64,000 nucleotides of DNA from NCBI RefSeq assembly GCF_022023855.1, contig NZ_CP059451.1, positions 372,001 to 436,000 of the forward strand, read 5' to 3'. The notes below the pieces were generated by a model that had not been told where the DNA came from, did not search any database, and worked only from the letters and a program-made list of their open reading frames with translations. Numbering within the stretch: position 1 is the stretch's first letter; every line of letters begins with the position of its first letter. Both the position numbers and the translations under genes were made by a program. Below are positions 37,730-47,800 of this stretch, piece after piece. This DNA is from Azospirillum brasilense. GTDB taxonomy: Bacteria > Pseudomonadota > Alphaproteobacteria > Azospirillales > Azospirillaceae.

Positions 37730-37743
37730 TTGATTTGCGTCAA
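37730..37743. promoter_or_regulatory. FNR/NnrR-type box next to the ISL3 insertion
   Basis: TTGATTTGCGTCAA matches TTGA-N6-TCAA exactly. It is 155 bp upstream of the HD-GYP gene and 56 bp from the ISL3 end. It may serve the HD-GYP gene or a gene once located to the right and displaced by the ISL3 element. Confidence 0.5.
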
Positions 37744-37798
37744 ATCCCTCAACAAATATGTGCAGAGGTTTAGGGAGCCGGACCAGAGGTTGAAGGCT

Positions 37799-39595
37799 GG
37801 GCTTGATCTCGCCTCGGTTTAGTGGTTCTTGCGCACTTTGCGTGGATGGTCAGGGTTACGGTAGCGAGCAGACCGGGTATTGCCCACATGGAAGGAGCAT
37901 GCAGATGCTCTCTTTCCTTCCAAGCTGCCGCGTGCTTCAGATCGAGCGTGGCGGCCTCGGTTCGGTAGTCGTTGTCGCGGACAGTCGCCGAGGCCATGCC
38001 CGCTGCCCATGCTGCGGCGCCACCAGCCGCGTGGTTCACAGCCGGTACCGCCGGTCTCCTGCCGATCTCCCGGCCCTTGGGCATGAGGTCCGGGTTGCCT
38101 TGCTGGTCCGGCGGTTCTATTGCCGGCAGGCGGACTGCCCCAAGCGCACCTTCGCCGAGCGCTTTCCCGGTGCTGTGGCACCTCACGCCCGACGAACCCG
38201 GCGGCTTACCAAGGCACTGGGCCGGGTCGGGATCGCTCTTGGTGGCGCTGCGGGAGTGCGGCTCGCCCGCGGGTTTGGGATGCCAGTCAGCAGAGATACC
38301 CTGCTACGCGTCATCCGGGCATTGCCCCTGCCGGCCGTTGAACCGCCACGCGTCGTTGGCGTGGATGATTGGGCGCTGCGCAAGGGGCGCACCTATGGGA
38401 CCATCCTGGTCGATCTGGAACGTCGTCGTGTCCTCGACCTGTTGGCCGACCGATCCGCCAACACCGTTGCGGGCTGGTTGTGCGACCACCCTGGCATCGC
38501 CGTGGTGGCGCGGGATCGCTCCACCGAATACGCCCGCGCCACCACCAACGGCGCTGGTCAAGCGACCCAGGTTGCCGACCGATGGCACCTGCTCGCCAAT
38601 ACGCGCCAGATGCTTGAACGCTGGCTTTTCACCACCGTCCACGGTCGGCTGCGCCGCTTGCCGCCGGTCCACACCGGCGCGTCGGCCATCGTACCCCGAC
38701 GCACCCGAGCCTTTCCGCGCCCGCGTGCCGAGGGAGTGGCGAGCGTCGCAAGCCGCGAGCGGTGGCTGGCCGTCTACACAGAGGTCCGGCGCCGCCATGA
38801 CGCCGGCGAGACGCTGCTGAGCATTGCCCGGTCGATGGGCCTGGCGCGGGCAACGGTTCGCAAGTACGTACAAGCGCAGAGCTTTCCGGAACGCGCCCTG
38901 CGGGCTCCAGGGCCGAGCGCGTTGGCCCCCTTCATCCCGCATTTGGCGGCGCGTGTGGCCGCAGGCTGCGAGAATGGAATGGAACTGTGGCGTGAGGTTC
39001 ATGTGCTGGGCTATCCCGGCCGGGCAAAGGCGGTGCATCTCTGGCTGCAACAGCACCGAAGCGTCCCGGCGAAGACGACGCCCCACCGCTGGCGCAAGGG
39101 GGCATCAACCCCATCGGGCCGCCCACCAGCTCTCTTGTCGCCCAAGCGTTTGGCCTGGGCTCTGGTAAAGCCGGCCGAAGCGCGCAGCGACGAGGAGGCC
39201 GCGGCCGTTGCCCAGGCCGAACAAGACGCCGAAACGGCAACAGTGGCCGGCCTCGCACGCCGTTTCACGGCGCTCGTACGTTCGGCATGTCCGGCGGTGG
39301 AAACCGGCCAAGCTGCCGCCGGACTGGACGCTTGGCTCACCACAGCCGGCTCCTGCGGTATTGCGGCGGTTCAGACGTTCGCTGCCGGCTTGCAGCAGGA
39401 TGGTGCCGCGGTCCGGGCGGCATTCACCCTGCCATGGAGCAGCGAGCAGGCCGAGGGGCAGATCAACCGCCTCAAACTGCTCAAGCGTCAGATGTACGGC
39501 AGAGCCAGCTTGGATCTGCTCCGCAGACGAACCCTCCTGGCGGCCTGATCCACGCAAAGTGCGCAAGAACCACCAAACCGGAGCAAGATCAGCCC
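37799..39595 (+). mobile_element. ISL3-family insertion sequence
   Basis: About 1.8 kb bounded by GGGCTTGATCTCGCCTCGG and an inverse copy ending GGAGCAAGATCAGCCC. The repeats continue inward through TGGTTCTTGCGCACTTTGCG, so roughly 45 bp of imperfect terminal repeat are shared. It carries one transposase gene. A clear 8-bp target duplication was not found. Its right end lies 11 bp from the stop codon of the TIR gene. Confidence 0.85.
37905..39548 (+). CDS. ISL3-family transposase
   Basis: A 547-aa transposase. The start is ATG 37905 or 37899 after GGAAGGAGC. The N-terminal zinc-finger motif is ARCPCCGATSRVVHSRYRR with YCRQADCPKRTFAERFPG. The DDE core has VVGVDDWALRKGRTYGTIL, VVARDRSTEYARA and ADRWHLLANTRQMLE. 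The C-terminus has FTLPWSSEQAEGQINRLKLL, KRQMYGRASLDLLRRR. The frame is intact. Confidence 0.93.
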   Translation: MLSFLPSCRVLQIERGGLGSVVVVADSRRGHARCPCCGATSRVVHSRYRRSPADLPALGHEVRVALLVRRFYCRQADCPKRTFAERFPGAVAPHARRTRRLTKALGRVGIALGGAAGVRLARGFGMPVSRDTLLRVIRALPLPAVEPPRVVGVDDWALRKGRTYGTILVDLERRRVLDLLADRSANTVAGWLCDHPGIAVVARDRSTEYARATTNGAGQATQVADRWHLLANTRQMLERWLFTTVHGRLRRLPPVHTGASAIVPRRTRAFPRPRAEGVASVASRERWLAVYTEVRRRHDAGETLLSIARSMGLARATVRKYVQAQSFPERALRAPGPSALAPFIPHLAARVAAGCENGMELWREVHVLGYPGRAKAVHLWLQQHRSVPAKTTPHRWRKGASTPSGRPPALLSPKRLAWALVKPAEARSDEEAAAVAQAEQDAETATVAGLARRFTALVRSACPAVETGQAAAGLDAWLTTAGSCGIAAVQTFAAGLQQDGAAVRAAFTLPWSSEQAEGQINRLKLLKRQMYGRASLDLLRRRTLLAA

Positions 39596-39606
39596 GGCCT
39601 TTGGCA

Positions 39607-40689
39607 TTAGACGGGCACACGGGCACGCAACTCGTCCACCGTCCGCTCGATGAGCGCGTCGGCGGTGGCTAGGTCGCGGCACCGGGCGACTGCGCTCGGC
39701 AGCACACCATCCGCGGACGACGGCAGATCAACGACTGCCATTGCCCGCGACCGTTGCGCGTCGAGCATGCATTCGCGCTCAAGACTGGTCCATGCGCCAC
39801 GGTCGTAACCGTCGGTGCGCACCGTGATACCGCCCACGCACCGCGCGATCGCGTGCGCCAGCACGCCCCGGAGGGCGGGTGGTGGTGACTTGGTCTGGCC
39901 TTCCGCCACCGCCCGGCTCATGCTCCAACGGTCCCACCAGCACGCGTAACCGGCAACGTCCAGCCGCCGCGCGAGCCGCGCAACGAACGGCGTCGCCTCG
40001 CGCCAGCGATAGCTGATGAAAACCTGCCGCCGCTGCGCGAGCGTCGTAGCGTGCTGGATCAGACGCGACAGAAGGTCGGAGCCATCTGGGACGCGGTACG
40101 GCGACTGCAGCCGCATGCTAAGCGCCGCGGTCAACGCACCCGGCGTCGGTTCTGTACCTCTGCCCGGAAGCAGCGCGGGTGCGAGAATGGGTTCCAGGTC
40201 ATTGAAGCCGAAGTATTCCGACTGCATCGAGTCGGCGACGGCCGTGAAGACTGGGACGCCTGGATTCTCCCGACGGCGGCGTTGGGCGCAAGCGCGCAGG
40301 TACCCGTCGTCGAGTTCATCCGACGACCGGATGACGTGCCGCACCGCCATCCGCGCGTCGAGGCCGAGCGGCAGGATCGTCCGACCGTCTCGAAGGCCGC
40401 CGACGAACCAAAGCACGTTACGCCCCGGCGCCTCGAGCCGGTCGGCGAGGAAGGCGTGCCCGAACAGGTGGGCCACGGGGCGGTCGAGCGCGTCCAACGT
40501 CCAGGGCTCCACGTCTCCGCCCATCGGCCCATGCGCCACCCGGCGCTTGACGTAGACCAGATAGTGGGTCTCTGCGCTCGAAGGGCGGTCCCGGTTCCGT
40601 CGGCCGGAAGGAGGGGCCGTCGCCCGCGCGGGTTCCGACCGCTCGGGCACCTCCCCCAAACAGTCATTCGCGTCGGCGGGGGTTGTCAA
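39607..40689 (-). CDS. TIR-domain protein with uncharacterised N-terminal domain
   Basis: A 360-aa protein. Residues about 221-325 form a TIR domain: RRQVFISYRWREATPFVARL, RRLDVAGYACWWDRWSM, then GITVRTDGYDRGAWTSLERE and AMAVVDLP. TIR domains in bacterial immunity often hydrolyse NAD or make signalling nucleotides. Residues about 40-215 (THYLVYVKRRVAHGP, NVLWFVGGLRDGRTI) match nothing I recognise. The start is TTG overlapping the upstream stop as TTGA, with GGAGGAAGGAGCAAG upstream, so it is coupled to the SLATT-like gene. I infer an immune or abortive-infection effector. Confidence 0.75.
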   Translation of the reverse strand: MTTPADANDCLGEVPERSEPARATAPPSGRRNRDRPSSAETHYLVYVKRRVAHGPMGGDVEPWTLDALDRPVAHLFGHAFLADRLEAPGRNVLWFVGGLRDGRTILPLGLDARMAVRHVIRSSDELDDGYLRACAQRRRRENPGVPVFTAVADSMQSEYFGFNDLEPILAPALLPGRGTEPTPGALTAALSMRLQSPYRVPDGSDLLSRLIQHATTLAQRRQVFISYRWREATPFVARLARRLDVAGYACWWDRWSMSRAVAEGQTKSPPPALRGVLAHAIARCVGGITVRTDGYDRGAWTSLERECMLDAQRSRAMAVVDLPSSADGVLPSAVARCRDLATADALIERTVDELRARVPV

Positions 40690-41633
40690 CTTGCTCCTTC
40701 CTCCTTCTTCGCGGGCCGTGCCATCCGGTCGGCCCAGGCCCGATACTCAGCGGCGAGCAGTGTCTCGCCCTCCTCTATGAGTTGGGCGTCCGTAAGCAGC
40801 TCCTCGTCGTGGCGCCCGAGCAGACTGCCGATCGCATCGGCCATGCCGGCATAGGTGCCGGCGAGTTGGCCCAGCCGCTCCAACGCGCCGTGCGCTGCGA
40901 AGGCAGCCGCGATTGTCGTTACCGCGCCGACAAAGGCGGTCAGAAAGCGCAGACCGTCCAGCGCGCCGACGATCCCCAGCGCCGCGGCGAGCAGCGCGAA
41001 CGCAAGCGCCAGCCCACGGAGTTGCTCGGCCCGGTCGCGGTGCTCCTTGGCCCGGCTCAGATACCACTTCTTCTGCGGCTCGAGTCGGTACTCGCGGTAC
41101 CAGCTGGCAGTCATGCCGGCCGGGGGTGGCGGGCGGTCGGGGTTCGGCAGGCCCTCACCGAGGTCCACCGCCCCCTTTGCGCGCGCAGAGTCCGCAATCC
41201 CCCGCGTGATGTGGTCGAAGGCCTCGGCGGCGGTATGGTTGTCGCCGGCGTAGGGGGCGACGCGGGCGGCATAACGGTAGCACTCGGACTGGGTGGCCTC
41301 CGCTGCCGCACGGGCCGCGATCCACTTAGCTTCAGCCTGACCATCGAGTACATGACGCCCGAAGTAAGCCGAGGCTGCCGCGAGGAAGCCAGCGGCGAGC
41401 GAGACGGCGCTCGCCCAGTTCAGCGGCAGCCCCGCCAAGGTGGTCGCGGCCTCGCTGCCGACAGCCCCAGTGGACGGCGGCGGCGGTGCGCCGATGGCGG
41501 CCACGACGGCGGCGAACAGGGCTGCTGCTGCGGCTATCCCCAAGGACCAGCGCCCCTGCGCGCGGGCCCTTGCTTGCTGCACACGTGCCTCAGTCGCCCA
41601 GCGCCGCGCTGAATTCCAAGCCTGTTCTAACAT
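40686..41633 (-). CDS. SLATT/DUF4231-like four-helix membrane protein
   Basis: A 315-aa protein starting MLEQAWNSARRWATEARVQQ. Two hydrophobic pairs are visible: WSLGIAAAAALFAAVVAAIG with AVSLAAGFLAAASAYFGRH, and GLALAFALLAAALGIVGALD with FLTAFVGAVTTIAAAFAAHG. Between them lie charged helices (QKKWYLSRAKEHRDRAEQLR), the pattern of DUF4231/SLATT proteins. SLATT proteins are predicted membrane effectors of conflict systems and are often paired with nucleotide sensors or TIR proteins. The pairing with TIR here follows that logic. Pore formation is inference. Confidence 0.65.
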   Translation of the reverse strand: MLEQAWNSARRWATEARVQQARARAQGRWSLGIAAAAALFAAVVAAIGAPPPPSTGAVGSEAATTLAGLPLNWASAVSLAAGFLAAASAYFGRHVLDGQAEAKWIAARAAAEATQSECYRYAARVAPYAGDNHTAAEAFDHITRGIADSARAKGAVDLGEGLPNPDRPPPPAGMTASWYREYRLEPQKKWYLSRAKEHRDRAEQLRGLALAFALLAAALGIVGALDGLRFLTAFVGAVTTIAAAFAAHGALERLGQLAGTYAGMADAIGSLLGRHDEELLTDAQLIEEGETLLAAEYRAWADRMARPAKKEEGAS

Positions 41634-41885
41634 ATCCTGGTCCGCTCTCCCCCGGGGCAATGTTTTGAGCTAGGTAGCCAGATCTGATCTGTATTAGAAA
41701 TGAGGCATTCCGCCTGACTATGAAGTCCCAACGTCGACAGTTCAAGACGCCGAAGCCAGTCCTAGACTCTCGCAGAGGAAGTTTTACTTTGGGCTAATTT
41801 TTTCTGAGCCACGGCAGAGTGGCCGGGAAATCTTCGATTTCCGCCTGCCCAGCATCAAAAAGGAAGGGCTGTCCACCATTTCGCC

Positions 41886-43232
41886 TCAGACCGGGCCGTA
41901 CGAACCATTTGTCGGTCGTCCTCCACGATCGGAATCCGGCCTGATCCGTTCCGCAATCTCCTCGGCCTTCTGGATCAGGCTGGGCAAGGCATCCTCGACA
42001 TCCTGGACAGTATTGTAGGGGAATTCTTCGGCAACCCAATGGTAGCTGAGAAGGTCGTTGAACAGCGCGTATGTCCGCTTGCCCGACTGACGGATCGGTA
42101 TGGTCGGAATCCGGTAGTTCGGCACGATTCTCTGAAGTTCCGCGGGAACCGCTCTCGGCTCGGTGATGTCGGCGATGATGAAGCGGGACAATCCCGCCAG
42201 CCGGGTGATGGTCTCGCTGAGATTGCTCCTGGTCGGCCGGTCGAAGTCGAAGACAATGGGGACCAGATTGTACCTGGCACGGAGGGCGTTCCGCAAAGCT
42301 TCCAGAACCTCCTTGCGCTCTTCGCTGAACCGGCCCAACAGCAGGACACCCTTGGTATCGGTGGCATTGAAAATGTCGCTGATCTTCTCGTTGCTCAGCA
42401 TCAAATAGATGAACTGTGCCACCTCGATGCTATCGACGGTCAGTTTGGTCTCGTCACTGGGGGTGATCTGCAAGCGTGCCTGTGTGGCCCCGTTCAGGAG
42501 CAGCTTCCACGCGGAAATACCGTAGACTTTGCAGTCCTGGATTTTGGCGCGGCGCAGGTCCGTTTCAAGAAGGAGCGCGCGTTCAAGGCAAGTGGATATG
42601 AGTTCCGCCTCAGTGAATCGGGACTGGCTGAGGTTTGCTTCGGCGAGATAGGCCTGTTTCAGAGAGCTTTGGTGCAGATTGGCTTGGCTAAGGTCGGCGC
42701 GTGTCAGTCCGGCTTGTTTCAGATTGGCGTGTTGGAGATTTGCCCGGGTCAGATCGGCCTCGCCCAGAAGAGCGTCTTTCAAATTGGCGTAGCTGAGGTC
42801 GCTGTCATGAAGGCAGGCCCTCGTCAGGTTGGCGCTCGTCATGATGGCGCCCTGGAGGGAGGCTCGCGATAGCTGCGTTCCGACCATGGTGGCGAAGGAC
42901 AGCTTGGCGCCCGTCAGATTTGCGCGCCCTAAATTGGCACCTGATAGGTCGGCGTCCGACAGTTCGGCGTTCGACAGGTCCGCGGCGCGAAGCACCGCGT
43001 CGGACAGTTGGGCCCGCGACAGGTCGGCCAACCGAAGCGCCGCTTCGGAGAGATCCGCACCGGACAAATCGGCCCCGCTCAGCAAAGTGTCTGAGAAATC
43101 GATCCCTTGGCTTTTCAGGCCGCGTAACTTGGCTTCCCGCAGATCCGGCTGATGGTCCGGATTGTCCCTGCGCCATTTGTTCCAGGTGTCCGTTCCCTTG
43201 GCCAGTTGCTCTAGATCACGGCTGTCCGCCAT
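41886..43232 (-). CDS. Pentapeptide-repeat protein with C-terminal TIR/nucleotide-binding-like domain
   Basis: A 448-aa protein. Residues about 30-230 are some forty A(D/N)LXX-type pentapeptides (LSGADLSGADLSEAALRLAD and similar), a right-handed beta-helix. A linker with VYGISAWKLLLNGATQ and VAQFIYLMLSNEKISDIF precedes a globular domain at 290-430: GVLLLGRFSEERKEVLEALR, LVPIVFDFDRPTRSNLSETI, LSRFIIADITEPRAVPAELQ. That domain has a Rossmann-like TIR/nucleosidase pattern and recurs behind pentapeptide repeats in other bacteria; its activity is unknown. The gene follows the CHAT gene by 33 bp. Confidence 0.8.
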   Translation of the reverse strand: MADSRDLEQLAKGTDTWNKWRRDNPDHQPDLREAKLRGLKSQGIDFSDTLLSGADLSGADLSEAALRLADLSRAQLSDAVLRAADLSNAELSDADLSGANLGRANLTGAKLSFATMVGTQLSRASLQGAIMTSANLTRACLHDSDLSYANLKDALLGEADLTRANLQHANLKQAGLTRADLSQANLHQSSLKQAYLAEANLSQSRFTEAELISTCLERALLLETDLRRAKIQDCKVYGISAWKLLLNGATQARLQITPSDETKLTVDSIEVAQFIYLMLSNEKISDIFNATDTKGVLLLGRFSEERKEVLEALRNALRARYNLVPIVFDFDRPTRSNLSETITRLAGLSRFIIADITEPRAVPAELQRIVPNYRIPTIPIRQSGKRTYALFNDLLSYHWVAEEFPYNTVQDVEDALPSLIQKAEEIAERIRPDSDRGGRPTNGSYGPV

Positions 43233-43265
43233 GCGAACTCCTCCTTCTGGTCGGAATTTTGCGGG

Positions 43266-44891
43266 TCACTGACCGGCAGGAGCCCCGGAAGGCTGAGGGC
43301 TCTTGTGCCCCGGCCGCGCGAAGCGCTCCGGACGGGGATCGCGCTGCATCACGAGAAGAGGAGCCGCCCACGCGCGGTCCGTTTCGTAATACCGGTGCAA
43401 CGACTGGCGCGCTATAACGGACGCCGTCTCGAAGGATGCGGATTTGCAGATCAGTTCGTTGTAGAAGGCCTCCGCATGCTTCATCGCTTTGCGGTCGTCC
43501 AAATCCCATCGGAACCCCAGGATCGCCGGGATGCGATGGCGGGCCAGCGCGTACACGCTCTGATCACCCGGTTCCCGGCAACTGCTGAGGTACACGAAGC
43601 CGGCGTCACGCAGCCAGCTGCCGAACTGTTCCAATTCTATGACATCCACTGGATTGCCCGGAAAGCAGATCCAGCCACACTGGCGCCGTTCGTCGTAATA
43701 GGCGTGGCCGCCGAAATGCACGATGTGCCAGGTCTTTCCGTTCCGCAGGGTTTCGTAGACGTGCTGATGGAAAGGCTTGTCGCTGGGGGCCGTGGCTCGC
43801 GACAGCCGGACGGGCGGACCGAACAGCGCCGGCAGCCCGTGATCCCTACATTCTTTCCGATGCCGCTCGATGATGATCTGCAGGGCGTCGCATTCTGCGG
43901 TTACGTTTTCTAACTCGGGAAAGTACCCCATTCTGGGGACGAACGCGCAGAAGGAGGCGTCGATGATCAGGCAGTTCAGTTCACCGCCCTTCCGCCAGTC
44001 GTTTAGCTTTGGATAGGCCCCGCCATTCGTCCGGAAGTTTCGCATAATGGGAGATTTCAGCATCCAGAAGGGTGTGCCCTCCGGTCCTGAGCCAGAAGAG
44101 TCTGGACTGCACAGGGCCTCCCAACTGATAGACTGATACTTTTCATCGACTATGAATCGAATTTGGACATTGTCCAGTCCATCCACGTCGGATACGGTTC
44201 GCTCGAAATGATATTGGAACCGGAAGTCGGCGAACAGACGCGCGGCCAGCGTCGTACCCATTTCCTTCAATTCGCGTTGCCATCGCGGGTATCCGCAGGA
44301 CGCGATTTCGGCGTGCCGGCGCATGATGCCGTCTAGACCGGAGAGATCGACGTTCAGTGGTTCATTGAAAGAATTGTTTGCCGTTTGAGAGTGCTGGCTG
44401 ATGCGCCAAGATGAAGCGCCCTCCAGGAGATGGATCTCCACTTCGGCGCTTTTTCGGTTGGCGTGCGGTGATGTGGCCAACTGTGGCACCAGTTGCGTAA
44501 GCGCCTCGACTAGGAGCGTGTCCATTTCGGTGGTTTGCGGCACGATCCGGCAATTACCGATGGCTGCCGCTTCTCGCAGCATTCCTCCACTCGTCGCGCG
44601 GGCCACCAGCAGGAACGGCGATCTGTTTCGTTTCTCGTGGCGGAAGTGCCGCAGAACCTCCATCCCCAGCAGTTCCCCTTCGACGACCCGTGCACCCGCC
44701 TTGTTCGGCAGGTCGAGATGCACCACGACGAGATTGAACGTCTGATCGGCGAATGCCTCGGCGTCGGCTGCGTTGCCGGCCTGTTCCACCTGAATTAGGC
44801 CGGGCGGGTCGATACGCTCTTTGATCAGGCGGACGATATCGTCGCCCAATTCGTGCTGGCCTCTCTTGGGGATCGCGAGCAAGACCTTCAT
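43266..44891 (-). CDS. Receiver-domain/CHAT-protease fusion
   Basis: A 541-aa protein. Residues 1-125 look like a response-regulator receiver: MKVLLAIPKRGQHELGDDIV and NLVVVHLDLP with D60 as the likely phospho-acceptor. Residues about 300-520 form a CHAT (caspase-like) domain, with the catalytic His in TWHIVHFGGHAYYDERR (H392 or H396) and the catalytic Cys in FVYLSSCREPG (C438), followed by IPAILGFRWDLDDRKAMKHA. The start overlaps the sensor stop as ATGA. CHAT proteases serve as effectors in several bacterial immune systems. Control by phosphorylation through the receiver is inference. Confidence 0.8.
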   Translation of the reverse strand: MKVLLAIPKRGQHELGDDIVRLIKERIDPPGLIQVEQAGNAADAEAFADQTFNLVVVHLDLPNKAGARVVEGELLGMEVLRHFRHEKRNRSPFLLVARATSGGMLREAAAIGNCRIVPQTTEMDTLLVEALTQLVPQLATSPHANRKSAEVEIHLLEGASSWRISQHSQTANNSFNEPLNVDLSGLDGIMRRHAEIASCGYPRWQRELKEMGTTLAARLFADFRFQYHFERTVSDVDGLDNVQIRFIVDEKYQSISWEALCSPDSSGSGPEGTPFWMLKSPIMRNFRTNGGAYPKLNDWRKGGELNCLIIDASFCAFVPRMGYFPELENVTAECDALQIIIERHRKECRDHGLPALFGPPVRLSRATAPSDKPFHQHVYETLRNGKTWHIVHFGGHAYYDERRQCGWICFPGNPVDVIELEQFGSWLRDAGFVYLSSCREPGDQSVYALARHRIPAILGFRWDLDDRKAMKHAEAFYNELICKSASFETASVIARQSLHRYYETDRAWAAPLLVMQRDPRPERFARPGHKSPQPSGAPAGQ

Positions 44892-47800
44892 ACCGCACCT
44901 GCGACATGTTCGAGGGGGAGCCGGATTTCAAAGGAGCCGACTTCGGCAGACGGTTCCGGTGCCCGATATTCGCCCTGGTTTCGTTGCACGAAGCGACGGA
45001 TGGTGGCCTCGCCAAGGGCCAACTCCGCCCGAAGCCGGGCGCGCGCCAGTGCCGTTCTGGCATCGATGGTCCCATTTTCCGGTTCGGCATTGGATTCCGT
45101 CGGCAAGGGGCCTTCAATGCACAGGATCAAATCGTTGTCCTTTTTCTGGATGCCGATTGTTACCTTCGCCTCATCCGGCAGGTTGCGCAGCAGATAAGAT
45201 AGGATCGTCTCAATGACGAAGCTGATCTGGAAGGGGTCGGCGCGCACGATTCCGTCTGTCGTGTCGAACTCCAGGTCGACCGCCTCGGCGTCGATACTGG
45301 GCAGGGACGCGATGATTTCTTCCACCAGTTGGCGCATCGAGAGCCTGACCGGGACGTAGGGCACGGCCCCTTCCCCGTGGTTGTAGAGCAACAGCCGGTC
45401 GAACGGCATGTCCATGCGCCGCAGATAGCGCATCATCCGAGGAACTTCGTTGCTCCACTCTTCGCTTCGCGCCTTCCTGGCGAGCCGGCTGAGCGTGCCG
45501 GCGACCATGGACAGCGCCGGGCGTGTCTGGTTGACGATCTCGTGGAACATGTCCTTGATGTCGTCGGTCCTGGCGTACCTGCGATAGTCGCCCCACTCCC
45601 GCCCGAAGAAGACCCGCCGCCCGAAATCCGGCATCTTCCGCCCGGACAGCAGGACTGTCACCGTCTTTCCAGCAGCGTCTTCACAGCCATTGCCATTGCC
45701 ATCGCCGTCTCCGTCCATCGGGAAGCGCAGCTCCGTCTTGGTCGGCACGAAATTGTCGACGCGGAGTTGCGGTATGCCTTCTCCCGTATTCTTCAGGAAG
45801 CGTTGGAAATCCTTGCCGACACTGTCCTGCTTCTGGCGCCCCAACATTTTCGCGCCTGCCGGATTGATCTCAATGATCCGACAGTCTTCGTTCGTGATGA
45901 CGATCAAATCCTGGGAAACCCGCAGCAGTTCGTACAGCATGCAGTAGCGCATAAGGTTTTCTAGGAATGGCCTTACGCTTTCGAACAGGGAAATCAATTC
46001 GGCTTGTTCGCAGGCGGAGAAGGCGTTCTCCTGCCGGTCCTCAATGCTCAAAATCCATCGGACCTGCCCGTCCATGGAGATCGGAAGGGCAAGCCCGGAA
46101 CGGGCCAGCGGTGTGTTCGGCCCCGGCCTGCAGCCGCTCCCGCCGTGGACATCGTCTCCGCTCAGGCTAACCGGGCGACCTTCCCGATAGGCGCGGCCCA
46201 GAATGCCCCCGTTGATCGACTGCGTGAGTTCCAGAGGCTGGAGATAGCCATTGAGCGCCCCCATCGCCTGCTGGCGGAGAATGAAGACGCCCTGGTCCGT
46301 GTCCACTTCGAACAGGGCGGCGTTCTGCCAGCCGTAATGCTTGACCAGTTCCTTGACTATGCATTTGGCCATGTCGTCGACGTTGCGTGCGGCGGAGGCC
46401 TGCAAGATCAGGTTCGACCGGAATTTTTCCGCGCGCTGGCGGACCTGGGCCAATGCCACGTCCACTGTCTTGTCGATGGGCAGCTTGGAAAGAGCGTCTC
46501 TGTGGGCCTCGCCATAGAAATCCAAGGACTTGCTGTGCCACGCCACGGTTGCTGCGATGCCCCCCTCACGGCGGATGCTGCAGACCAGCAAGGACTGATA
46601 TCCCCGCATCAGATAATCCCGGCAGTCGGGCGAGTCCCGCAATTCGGACATCGTTTCCTGGGCGAGGAACGCCCGAAAGTCGGGGATTGCCCTAGGTTTG
46701 GGCTCCATGAGCCAGACCGCCAGCAGGGGTGAAATGGGTTGCCAACGCACGTGCTGACCCATCTTGTCCGGGTAGGAGATCAGTGTGCGCGCGTGATGGC
46801 GGTCCTTTTCCCCTTTGTCGGCGGTGAACAGCGACACGGAAAAGGCGTCGAAGGGGACGACCGTCCTCATCGCATCGGCCATGTCGATCAGCAACTGCTC
46901 CGGCTCGCGCGCGGTATCCGCCAACTTGTGGATGGCGTCGGCGATTGTTTCCAGCTCCAGGTTGCGGACAACGGCGAGTATGGCCGTGATACTCCCCGTC
47001 GTATCCCGGATTGGCGCCGCCGCCACCATGACTTGAAGTGGACGTTGGTCATTCAGTCGACGGACCGGCAGCGCGTACTCGCCGCTAAGCCCTTCACCCA
47101 ATTCGCTCAGGTTCCCTTCAATGATCGTGCGTGCCTGCGCGTCCGTGACGAAATCCCAAACGGACTTTCCCTCGACCGACATCTCCGCCGGAACCCCGAA
47201 GATTTCGCGCAGCTTCGGGTTCGCGTGCAGGATCGTCAGTGTCGGGCTGCATAGCAGAACGCCGAGCGGCATCATGTCGAAGATCCGAAGCTCTTCGCGA
47301 ACGATGCGGGACAGGTCGCTCAAGATGGCGTAACCACGCAGATTGCCTTCGCGCACGACCCGTCCCACGCTGATGCCGACGGGAAGCGTGGTGTCGTCTG
47401 GCCGTCTTAGACGCAGGATGTGCATGTCTGGATCGGCGTCTGCCCGTCCGGCCAGCGCGTCGTCCACAATGTGCGCACCGTCGCCAAGGAAGTCCACCAG
47501 CCTATGATCGCGGGCCGATGCAACGCCGAGCATACGGTTCAACTCTTTGTTAGCAAAAGTGATGAATCCTTCGGCGTCGAGCAGGCAGTAGCCGCGGTTG
47601 CCCGTTTCGAGGGCCGCCTCGTGCACTTCGGCCGACCCCTCCAGTACCCGCAGCAGCGTCGACCGGACGACGTGGCGCATGCGGCTCATTGTATGTTCGA
47701 TGTCGTCCGCCGACGCCCAGGCGTCATGCAACACCTCGTTGAACGTGTCTTCCAGCGAGGACAGTTCGATGAACAGGTCCGTAATCGCATAATCGGGATG

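Noticed and set aside
40051..40854. Plus-strand frames opposite the TIR and SLATT-like genes
   Set aside because: Composition is typical of antisense shadow frames; the minus-strand genes have overlaps, ribosome binding sites and recognisable domains.
42580..43100. Short tandem repeats that might be a CRISPR array
   Set aside because: The periodicity is 15 bp in frame and comes from the pentapeptide repeats of the protein; there are no spacers.
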